The translations under genes and the position numbers were made by a program. This document shows positions 8,101 through 16,135 of a DNA stretch of 64,000 bases, one piece after another (position 1 is the stretch's first letter; every line of letters starts with the position of its first letter). The notes below the pieces were generated by a model. The model saw only the letters and a program-made list of their open reading frames with translations, was not told the origin of the DNA and did not search any database. The DNA lies in assembly GCF_000255705.1 (NCBI RefSeq), contig NZ_JH636439.1, positions 1,593,286 through 1,657,285 on the forward strand. Direction: 5' to 3'. Source of the stretch: Zavarzinella formosa DSM 19928. Its GTDB lineage: Bacteria > Planctomycetota > Planctomycetia > Gemmatales > Gemmataceae.

Positions 8101-9274
8101 TCAAGCGGGGATCGTTCTGCACCATCTCCATGACGCCAAGGAAGATCGACGCGGCCGCCCGGTATTGCCGGATGGACATGTAGGCGTCGCCCAACTGAAG
8201 CCGGTAGCCGGCCACGTTCGGAGCAATCCGGATTACCTGTTCCAATTCGGCGATTGCCCGGCGGGTGTCTCCGGCCTGGAGCAACAATCCCGCGTATTCA
8301 GCCCGGAGGGAATACTCCTTCGGGTTGTTGCGAATGATTTCTGACAGAAGGACGGCCGCTCGGTTGAAATCTTTGAGACGGGCGGCGTTCTGGGCGGCGT
8401 TCAGCTTGATCTCATCTTCCCTCGACAGGTTGCCAAGGGTCTTGAATTTTTTCACCGGCGGCGCGGGGGTGTCCGTTTTTGGCGTCGGTGTCGTCGTCTC
8501 CACCGGCTTCGGCGGGACGGTCAGCGTCTCCGGTTCTTGGAGGGCGACCGTCGTGCCGGGAGCGGGTGACACCGGTTTGTAACTCACCGATGGCGGGGCC
8601 AGCGGAGCCGGTGCCGGCGGGATCGGCAGCAGTCTGGCGCCGGTGCCGGCGGGAGCGGGTGGGACAACCGTTTTCGGAGCCACCGGGGCGGGTTGCGCAA
8701 TCGGCGGGGTCGGGCCCGGAACCGGCGTGTATTTCGGCGTTTCCGTGCCGACAGGTTTCAGTTCGAGAATTTTTGCCGTGTCAACCGGAGTCACGTCCGG
8801 CAACGGCGGCAGGTTCAGGGGAACCTCGTTGGTCACCGGAATGATGTTCTTACCGGTCACGTAACTATCGAGAACCGTGGACGCCCGGCTCTTCGGGGGT
8901 GATGTCTTCACCTCTTTGGAAGGCACGAACGGTTCCGGCAAGGCCGGTCCTTCCACCACCGGTTCAAATGCTGTCGGCGTTGGTGGCTGCGATGGTTTGA
9001 AGGGATCACTTGGCGGGGTGATCGGTGAGAGAACGATCTTCTCACCCTCGGAACCGGCCGGCGGGGCCACGGGCTTCCAACTCACGTTGGTGGTGTCCGA
9101 CGGCGGGGCTGCGTATAGGTGTGAAGCGTCCCCCAAACGGAGTTGGCCATTCACCGCCAGGCAGGACCCGGTGATCGTGAGAGCGATTCCCGCCCACGAA
9201 TACCACTTGTGAGCGGCCCGAGCCACTCGTGTCCGAGGGGTTTTGGCGGTCGAGGGGGCATTCATCGTGTCCAT
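5108..9274 (-). CDS. TPR-repeat protein with C-terminal outer-membrane beta-barrel (polysaccharide export type)
   Basis: From the ATG at 9274 this is a 1388-residue protein; the frame extends further upstream, but those codons look non-coding. An N-terminal membrane or signal helix (WAGIALTITGSCLAV) is followed by a Pro-rich linker (about 60-270), many TPR-like helical pairs (for example LQLGDAYMSIRQYRAAASIFLG) to about residue 1080, and a C-terminal Tyr/Trp-rich domain with alternating strands ending LQIRFAGQ. This layout parallels BcsC, PelB and AlgK/AlgE: a periplasmic scaffold joined to an export pore. An exopolysaccharide role is inferred from architecture and the adjacent alginate-export barrel. 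No synthase gene is next to it. Confidence 0.75.
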   Translation of the reverse strand: MDTMNAPSTAKTPRTRVARAAHKWYSWAGIALTITGSCLAVNGQLRLGDASHLYAAPPSDTTNVSWKPVAPPAGSEGEKIVLSPITPPSDPFKPSQPPTPTAFEPVVEGPALPEPFVPSKEVKTSPPKSRASTVLDSYVTGKNIIPVTNEVPLNLPPLPDVTPVDTAKILELKPVGTETPKYTPVPGPTPPIAQPAPVAPKTVVPPAPAGTGARLLPIPPAPAPLAPPSVSYKPVSPAPGTTVALQEPETLTVPPKPVETTTPTPKTDTPAPPVKKFKTLGNLSREDEIKLNAAQNAARLKDFNRAAVLLSEIIRNNPKEYSLRAEYAGLLLQAGDTRRAIAELEQVIRIAPNVAGYRLQLGDAYMSIRQYRAAASIFLGVMEMVQNDPRLSDRTPEVVIRAARALALDNDLFRAAQLVDRYLINIHPEDERAPLALGALLLDIDRPYDALPFLIEKRKQLLRVTNPENVEEHELKILEVLASMTRGFARVGERQQAMEAITEMAPRVPTQTGIRIALADILLEINEFELGGHVFNQVLAADPANGAALIGIARVYLETLQPAAAKRVLDSFVPNAANQRGYLMTYSSYHQAVGEYTEAKQIYRDMLRRNECDHEVRYALGRVLEYTKEWEKAKAEFAKIPPQDKMARKARLWFGMALLHQRKFAEAAQVAEQMMRDDPNNPESIALGTRALAKLGQFDKAINTGRGYLATNPKDDRAATIVRLAVGRALLEANRNLDAAREFEIALSKPAGRLPEAYYGLARSAERLGNADRAQQIVGTLTGAMGGDVRSRLLLADFYADDFEDQKVIEIAGSVAATDGDNLAALVRLADAQQRASRWPGNPSEAFATCQRILRQSPTNVRGHLAMARSFAVTQNFRKSAVQYDQLIAIDPEFTIPPRERARILYSDHQFSAARSQYNVMLSPTAEDGVMSTMAYYAQRDQKMRNAFGPYLSGGMAGPALRAELARIAATCGDDDVKLAAHRLICDYDATIAWQEPFRLERDAKELKGYRDYMAIPQYNAVNTFEPTNTETLFDEGQTYGALKMTRAALTWYGNCLAVDPTHRESICASERAGAEISPKLDEKYDWMSQRGRTGLASIDRQRLISAATLPIGDENEYVQFGYMRVGYFPTDDKALWGNIPFIRAQKKWDDNRLMTYGQLNVEQYQDRFKTRPTFDAGYWYDVNDVVRTRGGLYLENVAENGETLRQDIFRYGAYAGADIKPTRTWAFGGTYTYAHYSDRNDANYGFLYNEVALSLPPKMLKLVQRLNMYGFREGTQVVDPANPTNIFGAVHPYFSPDCFVSGEFRVEWWHWLSRDYYIHSNQCWYSLQYGIITDNNLVTYHDMKAIVNWDINTYFSVGAEGRATISSGNEYNMYSAMGYLQIRFAGQ

Positions 9275-9591
9275 ACGGCCCTTCACAGCAAAATAGTGCC
9301 TGTGTCCATCCGGGATAATCCATCCGTGCGGAATGATCCGCGCGACCGAGATATCTCGGACAAGCCTCATCTTCGGCAGATCTTCACTCTTCCCTTGACC
9401 AAAATCACGGATTGTCCATTTCGCCTCAAGAACGATAAGCAGACAAGCAAGCATGGGATATTCAGTGAAGAATCGTCGTTTCGTAAGATGTGGGAAAGCG
9501 GAAAGCCACAAGAACGGCGTCGGCTGGTTTCGCTTGACGTGATTGTGACATCGGGGTATCCCCCGATATCCGGCCGGGAACGAGCAGAAGC
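9275..9591. other. Divergent intergenic region
   Basis: No convincing gene is visible. It separates the minus-strand TPR gene from the plus-strand membrane protein and should hold both promoters. A TTGACG (9533-9538) lies 18 bases before a weak TATCCC, overlapping a small inverted repeat (ATCGGGG/CCCCGAT, 9550-9567) that could be an operator. The open frame from 9511 to 9274 shows no protein features and is treated as non-coding. Confidence 0.4.
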
Positions 9592-10302
9592 ATGAAGAAG
9601 CGGCGAAAACTATTGATCAGCGGGGCGATGCTTGTCAGCTTTTTGCTGGCTGTGCTGGCGTTCATGGCTGTTTTGGTGAAGACCCCGCCCAAATTCTATG
9701 CGGAGTCCCAACTCCCCGCCGGGGAGGATCGCGAAGCCTTGTCCAAGGATTTGCTGGCGGTTTTCTCACAAATTCGTTTTGCCCTTGTCAACGACGAACC
9801 ACACTGGCAAGCTTCTTTTTCCTCCGATCAGATTAACGCATTCTTTCAGGAAGACTTTGTCCGGGCCGGAGCGGATGACAACTTGCCCGAAGGTTTTCAC
9901 GAACCTCGTTTGCAAATTCAAGACGGCCGGTTGCGACTTGGCGTGCGGTATGGCTCGGGCTTTTGGAGCACCATACTTTCGCTGGAACTGAAAATGTGGC
10001 TGGTAAGCGGTGACATCAACATGCTGGCTGTGGAAATCGTCGGGTTGAATGCAGGAAGATTACCGCTGTCCACCTCGACGCTCTTGGATTACATCACCGC
10101 AATGTCACGCCAACAGAACATTGATGTGACTTGGTATCGTAGCGAGGGGCATCCGGTGGCGATCATGCGATTCCAAGCCGATCAAACCCGGCCGACGTTC
10201 CAGTTTGAACGGGTGGAATTGAAGGATCAAGAATTGGTGTTGGTCGGCCGTTCCACTGAATCCATGCTGACCGGAGCCTTGCGGGGCGCGGGCAAACCTT
10301 GA
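9592..10302 (+). CDS. Membrane-anchored conserved hypothetical protein
   Basis: This 236-residue protein has a positively charged start (MKKRRK), one N-terminal transmembrane helix (LVSFLLAVLAFMAVLV) and a soluble extracytoplasmic domain rich in beta strands. I do not recognise a characterised family. The single anchor plus a beta-rich domain that begins after FYAESQLPAGEDREA loosely recalls the YpmS type of anchored proteins. There are no catalytic motifs. Its last 76 bases overlap the convergent LigD-like gene. The gene stands alone after a divergent region. Confidence 0.7.
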   Translation: MKKRRKLLISGAMLVSFLLAVLAFMAVLVKTPPKFYAESQLPAGEDREALSKDLLAVFSQIRFALVNDEPHWQASFSSDQINAFFQEDFVRAGADDNLPEGFHEPRLQIQDGRLRLGVRYGSGFWSTILSLELKMWLVSGDINMLAVEIVGLNAGRLPLSTSTLLDYITAMSRQQNIDVTWYRSEGHPVAIMRFQADQTRPTFQFERVELKDQELVLVGRSTESMLTGALRGAGKP

Positions 10303-10640
10303 TTTGTCCAGCGGAAGGTCAATCCGGATTCCGTCTTGAGAATCGTGGTTTCCCCAATCAGCCAGCTCCCCGAAATCGCCACATGGACGCCGTCCGGGGT
10401 TTCACTCATCCATTGAAATTCTCCCCCGTCTTCGCGAATGACGTTTCCCCGGTTCCCGGAAATCGGTCCTTCATATTCCAAGTAGAGTTTACGATGATCA
10501 GGCAGAGGTTCTGCGAGAATGATTTCATTGAGAGAAGGGCGCCGGGACAGCCGCCAGGCCCGCAGAGCCTCGGGTGTTTCCAGCAGGAAATCCCAATGGG
10601 TTTCCGGGTGGTCATGAAGTAGCAGGGCAAACCGAGGCAT
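10227..10640 (-). CDS. Stand-alone LigD N-terminal (3'-phosphoesterase-like) domain protein
   Basis: The 137-residue protein matches the layout of the DNA-polymerase-ligase N-terminal (phosphoesterase) domain: an H-x5-HWDFLLE block near the start, PSL in the middle, then DHRKLYLEYEG and GNRGNV. In bacterial LigD this domain trims 3' ends during non-homologous end joining. Here the usual DFRLE is DFLLE, so an Arg that contributes to catalysis in LigD seems absent and activity is uncertain. No ligase, polymerase or Ku gene is nearby. The gene converges on and overlaps the previous one by 76 bases. A short single-domain form is common in planctomycetes as far as I recall. Confidence 0.65.
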   Translation of the reverse strand: MPRFALLLHDHPETHWDFLLETPEALRAWRLSRRPSLNEIILAEPLPDHRKLYLEYEGPISGNRGNVIREDGGEFQWMSETPDGVHVAISGSWLIGETTILKTESGLTFRWTNQGLPAPRKAPVSMDSVERPTNTNS

Positions 10641-10818
10641 GGATATCTTGGGGGTCTCGGGCGATTCTCGCTAGAATACAAGACTTGAGCGGCGTCTTCA
10701 AAACCGCCGGTTGTGCGATATTCAAGACGAGTTTTTGACAAAAGGCGTCGGTGGAACGGATCCGCCGATTTCCCGCGGAATGCCTCTTTGGGTGTGATGG
10801 TGTCGGAGTGCGAGAATT

Positions 10819-11289
10819 ATGGCAAAGAAACCCGAAGAGGGTGTCGTGGTCGTCACCCGAAACCGGCGGGCGTCCCATGACTACGAATTGACGGATCGTT
10901 TGGAATGCGGGATCATGCTGGTCGGCACGGAGGTGAAAAGCCTGCGGGCCGGGCATTGTAACTTGGAGCAAGCCTACGCGAAGATCGAGGATGGGGAACT
11001 TTGGCTGGTTGGATGTGAAATTCCCGAATACGCGATGGGAACGCATCTGAATCACAAACCCAAGCGAACGCGAAAATTATTGCTTCACCGACGCGAGATT
11101 GAGAAGTTCGCTGGAAAATTTTCGCAACGCGGGTACACCCTTGTGCCGTTGAGCGTTTATTTTCGCGACGGCCGGGCGAAGGTCGAAGTGGCGGTTGCCA
11201 AGGGGAAGCAAGTCCACGACAAGCGACAATCGCTCAAAACAGCCCAGGCAAAACGGGACATGGCTCGCGCAATGTCCAAACGCAAGTGA
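10819..11289 (+). CDS. smpB: SsrA-binding protein SmpB
   Basis: SmpB binds tmRNA and delivers it to stalled ribosomes for trans-translation. The 156-residue sequence has the complete family pattern: RRASHDYEL, then GIMLVGTEVKSLRAG near residue 30, the EIPEYAMG block, KRTRKLLLHRREI, and a basic C-terminal tail (KRDMARAMSKRK) that enters the decoding channel. Length and start agree with the family. No tmRNA gene is visible nearby. The lipoprotein/glycosyltransferase genes follow closely on the same strand and may be co-transcribed. Confidence 0.97.
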   Translation: MAKKPEEGVVVVTRNRRASHDYELTDRLECGIMLVGTEVKSLRAGHCNLEQAYAKIEDGELWLVGCEIPEYAMGTHLNHKPKRTRKLLLHRREIEKFAGKFSQRGYTLVPLSVYFRDGRAKVEVAVAKGKQVHDKRQSLKTAQAKRDMARAMSKRK

Positions 11290-11313
11290 ATGGCGAACAA
11301 GGGGGAAACTCTC

Positions 11314-11766
11314 ATGGACGAGAGCAAAAGATCGGGTCGCTGGCGGGGAATGGCATGGCTCGCGGCCGGATGGATTTGCGGCTTTGGCTGCATGAGCTTC
11401 AATTTGGGCAACCGGACTTATGAATCCCCGTCGAGCTACGTGGACCATGCGGGCGTATTGCGACAAACCGGCGAAGCCCCGTTGATCCGCACCCAAGATG
11501 ATCGGATCGAGGTTTATTATCCACGTGCTTATTCCACCAAGCCAAATCTGACGCTTGGCAAACAAGCCCCTTCCGTGTCGATGGAGGAAGTCGAACTCCT
11601 CGAACAAGCTCCCGACCATTTCACCGTTCGATGGAAGGGAAAGGCCGGAGGCGAGGCCAGCCTGAGCTGGCATGCCGAGGGGGTTCCCGGAGCGTTGCCT
11701 GTTGACACAACCCCGGCGAAGACGACTGCCCAAGTGAAGACGGTTGCCCCGGCGGGAGGTTCCTGA
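11314..11766 (+). CDS. Small putative lipoprotein
   Basis: From the ATG at 11314, preceded by a good GGGGG ribosome-binding site, this is a 150-residue protein with a hydrophobic segment (GMAWLAAGWICGFGC) ending in a lipobox-like Cys. An earlier ATG at 11290, directly after the smpB stop, is possible. The rest is a hydrophilic domain with no motif I know and a Thr/Ala/Val-rich tail. Its stop overlaps the ATG of the glycosyltransferase (TGATG), which suggests translational coupling and a role in the envelope. Confidence 0.7.
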   Translation: MDESKRSGRWRGMAWLAAGWICGFGCMSFNLGNRTYESPSSYVDHAGVLRQTGEAPLIRTQDDRIEVYYPRAYSTKPNLTLGKQAPSVSMEEVELLEQAPDHFTVRWKGKAGGEASLSWHAEGVPGALPVDTTPAKTTAQVKTVAPAGGS

Positions 11767-12752
11767 TGCGGTTGGCGGCCCTCGTCGATTCAAGGGAACA
11801 TGTCTGTTGCCGATATCGTCTGCGGGCCTTTGAACCCTTTCTGAACGCCTCCGGTTACCAAATCACTTACTTTGCCGATCCCGGTTCATGGACAGGCCGG
11901 ATCGGAATTGCCCGACAATTGGGCGAATTCGATGCGGTTATCCTGCAACGTCGATTGCCGGCTTATTGGGAGAGTTGGCTACTGCGTCGCCATGCCCGGC
12001 GATTGGTTTTCGATTTGGATGATGCCGTCTGGCTGCGTGATTCATTTTCCCGCAAGGGATTTGAGAGCCGTAAACGGACAAATCGCTTCGGGCTTCTGAT
12101 GCCGCGACTGGATCATTACGCCGCCGGGAACGATTACCTCTCGGAAGCATGCTTGAAAGCGAAGGCCCCTCGGGGGACGATCATTCCCACCTGTGTGGAT
12201 GTGGAAAAATATCCTGCCGCCAGGCATGAGGGATTGAAGTCAATGCTCGCATGGATTGGCTCATCCAGCACGCTTCAAGGAATTGAAGCGATGCGACCCC
12301 TTTGGGAGCGATTGGGAAAAGAAATCCCCAATTTGGTAATGAAAGTGATCTGTGATCGTTTTCCGAAATTCGAGCATCTTCCGGTGATCGAGATTCCGTG
12401 GAGCGAGGCGACGGAACGGAACGAACTGGCCTCGGCCGACATCGGGATCAGTTGGATACCCGATGATCGCTGGAGCCGGGGGAAATGCGGTCTGAAAGTT
12501 TTGCAATCAATGGCGGCCGGTCTGCCGGTGGTCGCCAATCGCGTCGGAGTCCACCCGGAGATGATTACTCCCGGCGAGACTGGGTTTCTCGCCGACACGC
12601 CGGATGAATGGGCCTGGGCCATTCGCACTCTCGCCGGTGATGCGAACCTTCGCCGGAGCATGGGGCAGAAGGCCCGTGAGGTGGTTCGTCAGAAATACAG
12701 CGTGGAACGTGGAGCGGCCGAATGGCTGAAAGTCTTGGATTCGCTTGCATGA
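11766..12752 (+). CDS. GT4-type glycosyltransferase
   Basis: This 328-residue, single-polypeptide GT-B enzyme probably transfers a sugar from a nucleotide donor to an envelope glycolipid. The C-terminal Rossmann half shows the expected donor-binding pattern: LAWIGSSST at its start, KVLQSMAAGLPVVANRVGVHPEMI with the acidic-to-Glu region, and GETGFLADTPDEWA. The N-terminal half is shorter than usual for the family. It is translationally coupled to the lipoprotein upstream and, through ATGA, to the double WaaP-like kinase downstream, which suggests a small LPS-core or glycolipid modification operon. Donor and acceptor are unknown. Confidence 0.85.
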   Translation: MRLAALVDSREHVCCRYRLRAFEPFLNASGYQITYFADPGSWTGRIGIARQLGEFDAVILQRRLPAYWESWLLRRHARRLVFDLDDAVWLRDSFSRKGFESRKRTNRFGLLMPRLDHYAAGNDYLSEACLKAKAPRGTIIPTCVDVEKYPAARHEGLKSMLAWIGSSSTLQGIEAMRPLWERLGKEIPNLVMKVICDRFPKFEHLPVIEIPWSEATERNELASADIGISWIPDDRWSRGKCGLKVLQSMAAGLPVVANRVGVHPEMITPGETGFLADTPDEWAWAIRTLAGDANLRRSMGQKAREVVRQKYSVERGAAEWLKVLDSLA

Positions 12753-14338
12753 TCCCGAGTGATTCCCTTCTCCAAAACGGCATCGTGTGGCATTTCAGCG
12801 ATCGCGGGCAAGAACTGCTTTCTCCCGGCTTGCTGGATCTAAACGCTCAACTTCAGGCAGGTAACGCCGAGGTGGTGAAGGACGGGCCGCATCGCACTGT
12901 TCATCGCGTTCATGCGGATGGAACAGATGTCTATTGGAAACACGCCAAATTCTACGGCCCTCGTGGTTGGTGGCGCGATGTGCTTCGCGGGCCAAAATCG
13001 GAAATCGAATTTCGCCGGCTGGAACAATTAAGGGCGAAGAACATCCCGACGATCCTGCCCCTCGCTTGGGGGCGTTTTGTGGGGAAATGGCCCAAAGGAA
13101 GCTTTCTAATCACCGAAGCGGTCCCCAACGCCGTCACTTTGGGATCGTACCTCACCTCCCGACCCTTTGACGTACCTGAGCGACGGGCCATCGCCCGGCA
13201 ACTCGCCCGACTGGCGGGCCGGTTGCATGAGGCCGGTTTTATTCATACCGATTTGCATCCGGGAAACATTCTGCTGGATTCCACCCGGCCGGACGATGAT
13301 TGGCGTCTGATTGACGTGCATGATTTGATCGTCAAGAGAGGCCCTCTGACCACATCAAGGCGGGCGAAGAATCTCGTGATGCTCAACCGGTGGTTCGGGA
13401 TGAGGACGTCAAGAACTGAACGGTGCGCCTTCTGGCTGGCATACCAATCCCAAGCAAAACTCGACAAACAGGTGGCCGGTAAGATCGAGGCGCTTACCCA
13501 CGAATCAAACGCGGATCTTTGGATTTCGCGAGATCAGCGATGCCTGAACAACAATAGTGATTTCCAGAAACACGAACTCAATGAAAGCCCTGGACATGCG
13601 AGACGGGGCATCAATCCTGCGCTGCTCGCCGCGATGAACGACCCGGAAGCACTGATGAGGCACCCGTCCGCAAATGTGCTCAAAGATTCCCGCACGTCCA
13701 AGGTGGCCGTCGTGAGCATCGACGGAACGGACTATCTGCTCAAGCGGTTCAACATCAAACGGCTTCACACACCGCTCGCCAATTTGTTTCGGCCATCTCC
13801 GGGGGTGCGATCATGGCTGGGAGCGTGTGCGATGGACAATCGCGGGATTCCGACTCCCCGAAACCTTGTTCTCGTGCATCGAAAATGGTTTGGTTTTCCT
13901 TGCGAGGGGTATCTGCTGACAGAATATTTGTCAGCGGCCAAAACGCTGGATCAAGTCGCTTTTCAACCGGTTCTCGGATTGTTGGATGAAACAGCTCTCT
14001 TGGTGCGCCGGATGCACCAGCGAGGCTTGGGACACCGGGATTTGAAGGCTTCCAACATTGTTCTCAGCCGGGGAAAAATCTTTTTGATTGACTTGGTTGG
14101 GCTGGAGCGATTTCGCAATCTTTCCAAGAAGACTCGCCTTCGAGATTTGGCCCGGCTAAACGTTAGTTCTCTGGCGATGCCCGGTGTTCGTCGCACGGAT
14201 CGTTTGAGATGGCTCAAACGATATTTGGCGGGGAATACGGACGAGTTGAGAGACTGGAAGAGCTGGTGGAAAGGCATTGCCCGGAGAAGTCTGGAGAAAC
14301 TGGCGAAGAACCAACAGAGCGGACGGCCGATCAATTGA
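12749..14338 (+). CDS. Double WaaP/Kdo-kinase-like protein (two fused kinase domains)
   Basis: Of the possible starts, the ATG at 12749 forms an ATGA overlap with the glycosyltransferase stop and is preferred (529 residues). There are two successive protein-kinase-fold domains of the lipopolysaccharide kinase type. The first has His166-x-Asp168 and Asn173 (HTDLHPGN) then LIDVHD. The second has His429-x-Asp431 and Asn436 (HRDLKASN) then LIDLVG. Both keep the catalytic loop, so both could be active. WaaP-type enzymes phosphorylate heptose or Kdo of the LPS core using ATP. A fused pair could phosphorylate two positions. The substrate is inferred from family and from the glycosyltransferase neighbour. 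Confidence 0.8.
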   Translation: MIPSDSLLQNGIVWHFSDRGQELLSPGLLDLNAQLQAGNAEVVKDGPHRTVHRVHADGTDVYWKHAKFYGPRGWWRDVLRGPKSEIEFRRLEQLRAKNIPTILPLAWGRFVGKWPKGSFLITEAVPNAVTLGSYLTSRPFDVPERRAIARQLARLAGRLHEAGFIHTDLHPGNILLDSTRPDDDWRLIDVHDLIVKRGPLTTSRRAKNLVMLNRWFGMRTSRTERCAFWLAYQSQAKLDKQVAGKIEALTHESNADLWISRDQRCLNNNSDFQKHELNESPGHARRGINPALLAAMNDPEALMRHPSANVLKDSRTSKVAVVSIDGTDYLLKRFNIKRLHTPLANLFRPSPGVRSWLGACAMDNRGIPTPRNLVLVHRKWFGFPCEGYLLTEYLSAAKTLDQVAFQPVLGLLDETALLVRRMHQRGLGHRDLKASNIVLSRGKIFLIDLVGLERFRNLSKKTRLRDLARLNVSSLAMPGVRRTDRLRWLKRYLAGNTDELRDWKSWWKGIARRSLEKLAKNQQSGRPIN

Positions 14339-14459
14339 ACGAAAACTCAAGACGCGATTCGTCATTGGACGACAACCATCGAAGAGTCGGTCTGGCGTGA
14401 AATGACAGACCAGACTATACAAGGTGGCTAGTTTGGGTGATTCCTCCCGGAACGGATTC

Positions 14460-15374
14460 ATGGCCCGCAGGCTCCGAAACAACCGGCCCGCATTTCGCCT
14501 CGCGGCTGGCGCGTTGGCGCTGGTGTTTGGCGGCTTGTTGGTTGGTTGCAGCGGTGTCGGGAAACCGGATCAGATCATCACCCCGGCGGGAAATGTCGCC
14601 CAACCCGCGCTGCCGGGTAAAAGCCCTCCGCAACGGGTCTCGCAGTTTGTTTTTTACAGTGACACGCCTCTCAAAGAAAACACACCTCTGTTTCAGGAAC
14701 TGAGCACGCTTCGGGATCAGATGTACCGGGAACTGCAATTACCGCCATCGAACAGCGTTGTTCAGGTATATTTGTTCGACAATCAGGATCGATACGAAAA
14801 ATACATGCAATTCCGCTATCCGGAGTTGCCTCGTCGGCGGGCTTTTTTCATCGCGCAACCTCGCACGGTTGGCGGCCCCGAAGACCTGACGGTTTATACT
14901 TTCTGGGGAGATCACATCCGGCAGGATTTGCGACACGAGCTAACTCATGCGTTGTTGCATAGCGTCCTCAAGGAAGTCCCTCTCTGGCTGGATGAAGGGT
15001 TGGCGGAGTTTTACGAGTCCCCTCCTGAAAAATCGGGCTACAACGCGGCACATGCGGAATCGCTCCGGCAGAATGGATTTGCCCCCGATCTTGTCCGGTT
15101 GGAAAAGCTCGATCAAGTCCAGCAAATGGGTCGGCCGCAATATCAGGAGTCTTGGGCATGGGTGCATCTCATGCTCCGGGGAACTCCGGAAGCCCGCGTG
15201 GTGTTGCTTGAATACCTCCAGCAACTACGCGGTCCGGCGAAAGCCGGGCTACTCGCCCCCAAGCTTCGTAAGGTGTTCCCGAATCCCGGCGATGCCCTCA
15301 GCCAGCACCTCGCAAAGCTTGATCCCCCCTCGGCCACCCTTCGGCCAGTGGTGGAATTGACGCCGGGACGGTAA
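14460..15374 (+). CDS. Lipoprotein with HExxH-type metallopeptidase motif
   Basis: From the ATG at 14460 (a GTG at 14424 is an alternative) the protein has 304 residues. A signal sequence with lipobox (LALVFGGLLVGCSG) suggests lipid anchoring. In the middle lies RHELTHALLHS followed 20 or so residues later by WLDEGLAEFYE. This HExxH plus downstream Glu pattern is that of gluzincin zinc peptidases and of DUF1570-type proteins. The substrate is unknown. It begins about 120 bases after the kinase gene and ends 23 bases before the decarboxylase gene. Confidence 0.7.
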   Translation: MARRLRNNRPAFRLAAGALALVFGGLLVGCSGVGKPDQIITPAGNVAQPALPGKSPPQRVSQFVFYSDTPLKENTPLFQELSTLRDQMYRELQLPPSNSVVQVYLFDNQDRYEKYMQFRYPELPRRRAFFIAQPRTVGGPEDLTVYTFWGDHIRQDLRHELTHALLHSVLKEVPLWLDEGLAEFYESPPEKSGYNAAHAESLRQNGFAPDLVRLEKLDQVQQMGRPQYQESWAWVHLMLRGTPEARVVLLEYLQQLRGPAKAGLLAPKLRKVFPNPGDALSQHLAKLDPPSATLRPVVELTPGR

Positions 15375-15397
15375 ACTGCCGGGAAGGGGGTTCAATC

Positions 15398-16066
15398 ATG
15401 TCTAATGTGCTTCTGGGAGTCACCGGCTCAGTGGCGGCCGTGAAGGTTCCCGAACTGGCGAATCTGATCCGGGCGGCCGGGCACGATTTGAAAGTCGTCA
15501 CCACCGCCTCCGGTCTGTACTTCTTCGATCCGGTGGAACTTGATCCTTCGCGGGTCGTCCGCAATCCCGAATTGGTGACCACCGACGCCGACGAATGGCC
15601 GGGGAAGGACGAGGGAGAACGCTACCGTCGTGGCGACGAGGTCAGGCACATTGAACTTCGACGATGGGCCGACATCTTTTTGGTGGCTCCGTTGGACGCG
15701 AACACAATGGGTAAGTTCGCCAACGGAATTTGTGACAACTGCCTGACTTGCGTTTGGCGGGCTTGGGATTCGGCCAAGCCGGTGGTGTTGGCCCCCGCCA
15801 TGAACACGCATATGTGGGACCACCCGATGACCCGCCGACATTTGCGTTGCATTGCGATGGACTTCGGCGCCAGTCATGTTCCCGGTCTGATGGAAGACGA
15901 TGCCCTCATCGCCCAACTCAATGCGAGAGGACGAAATTTTCGCATTGTCCCCCCGGTGACCAAGCGGCTTGCCTGCGGCGACACCGGCGTCGGGGCGATG
16001 GCCGACACGACGACGATTCTGGCCAACCTTTCGGAAATGCTTGCCTCCCCGTCAGGTACTCCCTAG
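15398..16066 (+). CDS. coaC: Phosphopantothenoylcysteine decarboxylase-type flavoprotein
   Basis: This FMN enzyme decarboxylates 4'-phosphopantothenoylcysteine to 4'-phosphopantetheine in coenzyme A synthesis. The 222 residues show the start VLLGVTGSVAAVK, the active-site His in RHIELRRWAD, the PAMNTHMW motif with the catalytic Asn, and ACGDTGVGAMA with the conserved Cys. The CoaB (ligase) half found in most bacterial CoaBC fusions is absent, so this is a monofunctional form resembling eukaryotic PPCDC. CoaB must be encoded elsewhere. Another HFCD-family flavoprotein activity is possible, but the motifs fit CoaC. Confidence 0.85.
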   Translation: MSNVLLGVTGSVAAVKVPELANLIRAAGHDLKVVTTASGLYFFDPVELDPSRVVRNPELVTTDADEWPGKDEGERYRRGDEVRHIELRRWADIFLVAPLDANTMGKFANGICDNCLTCVWRAWDSAKPVVLAPAMNTHMWDHPMTRRHLRCIAMDFGASHVPGLMEDDALIAQLNARGRNFRIVPPVTKRLACGDTGVGAMADTTTILANLSEMLASPSGTP

Positions 16067-16135
16067 CATCGAACTTGGCCAGGAAGCGGTCAAATCATGC
16101 CGCTGCGGCCTCTCATCGGAAAAGGAAACCGGACC

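Noticed and set aside
9275-9511. 79-codon upstream extension of the TPR/barrel gene
   Set aside because: The extension would put a long non-signal sequence before the membrane helix; the ATG at 9274 places the helix at a sensible distance.
10641-10818. tmRNA gene upstream of smpB
   Set aside because: No tRNA-like acceptor/T-arm ends or tag-peptide frame can be recognised in this 178-bp gap.
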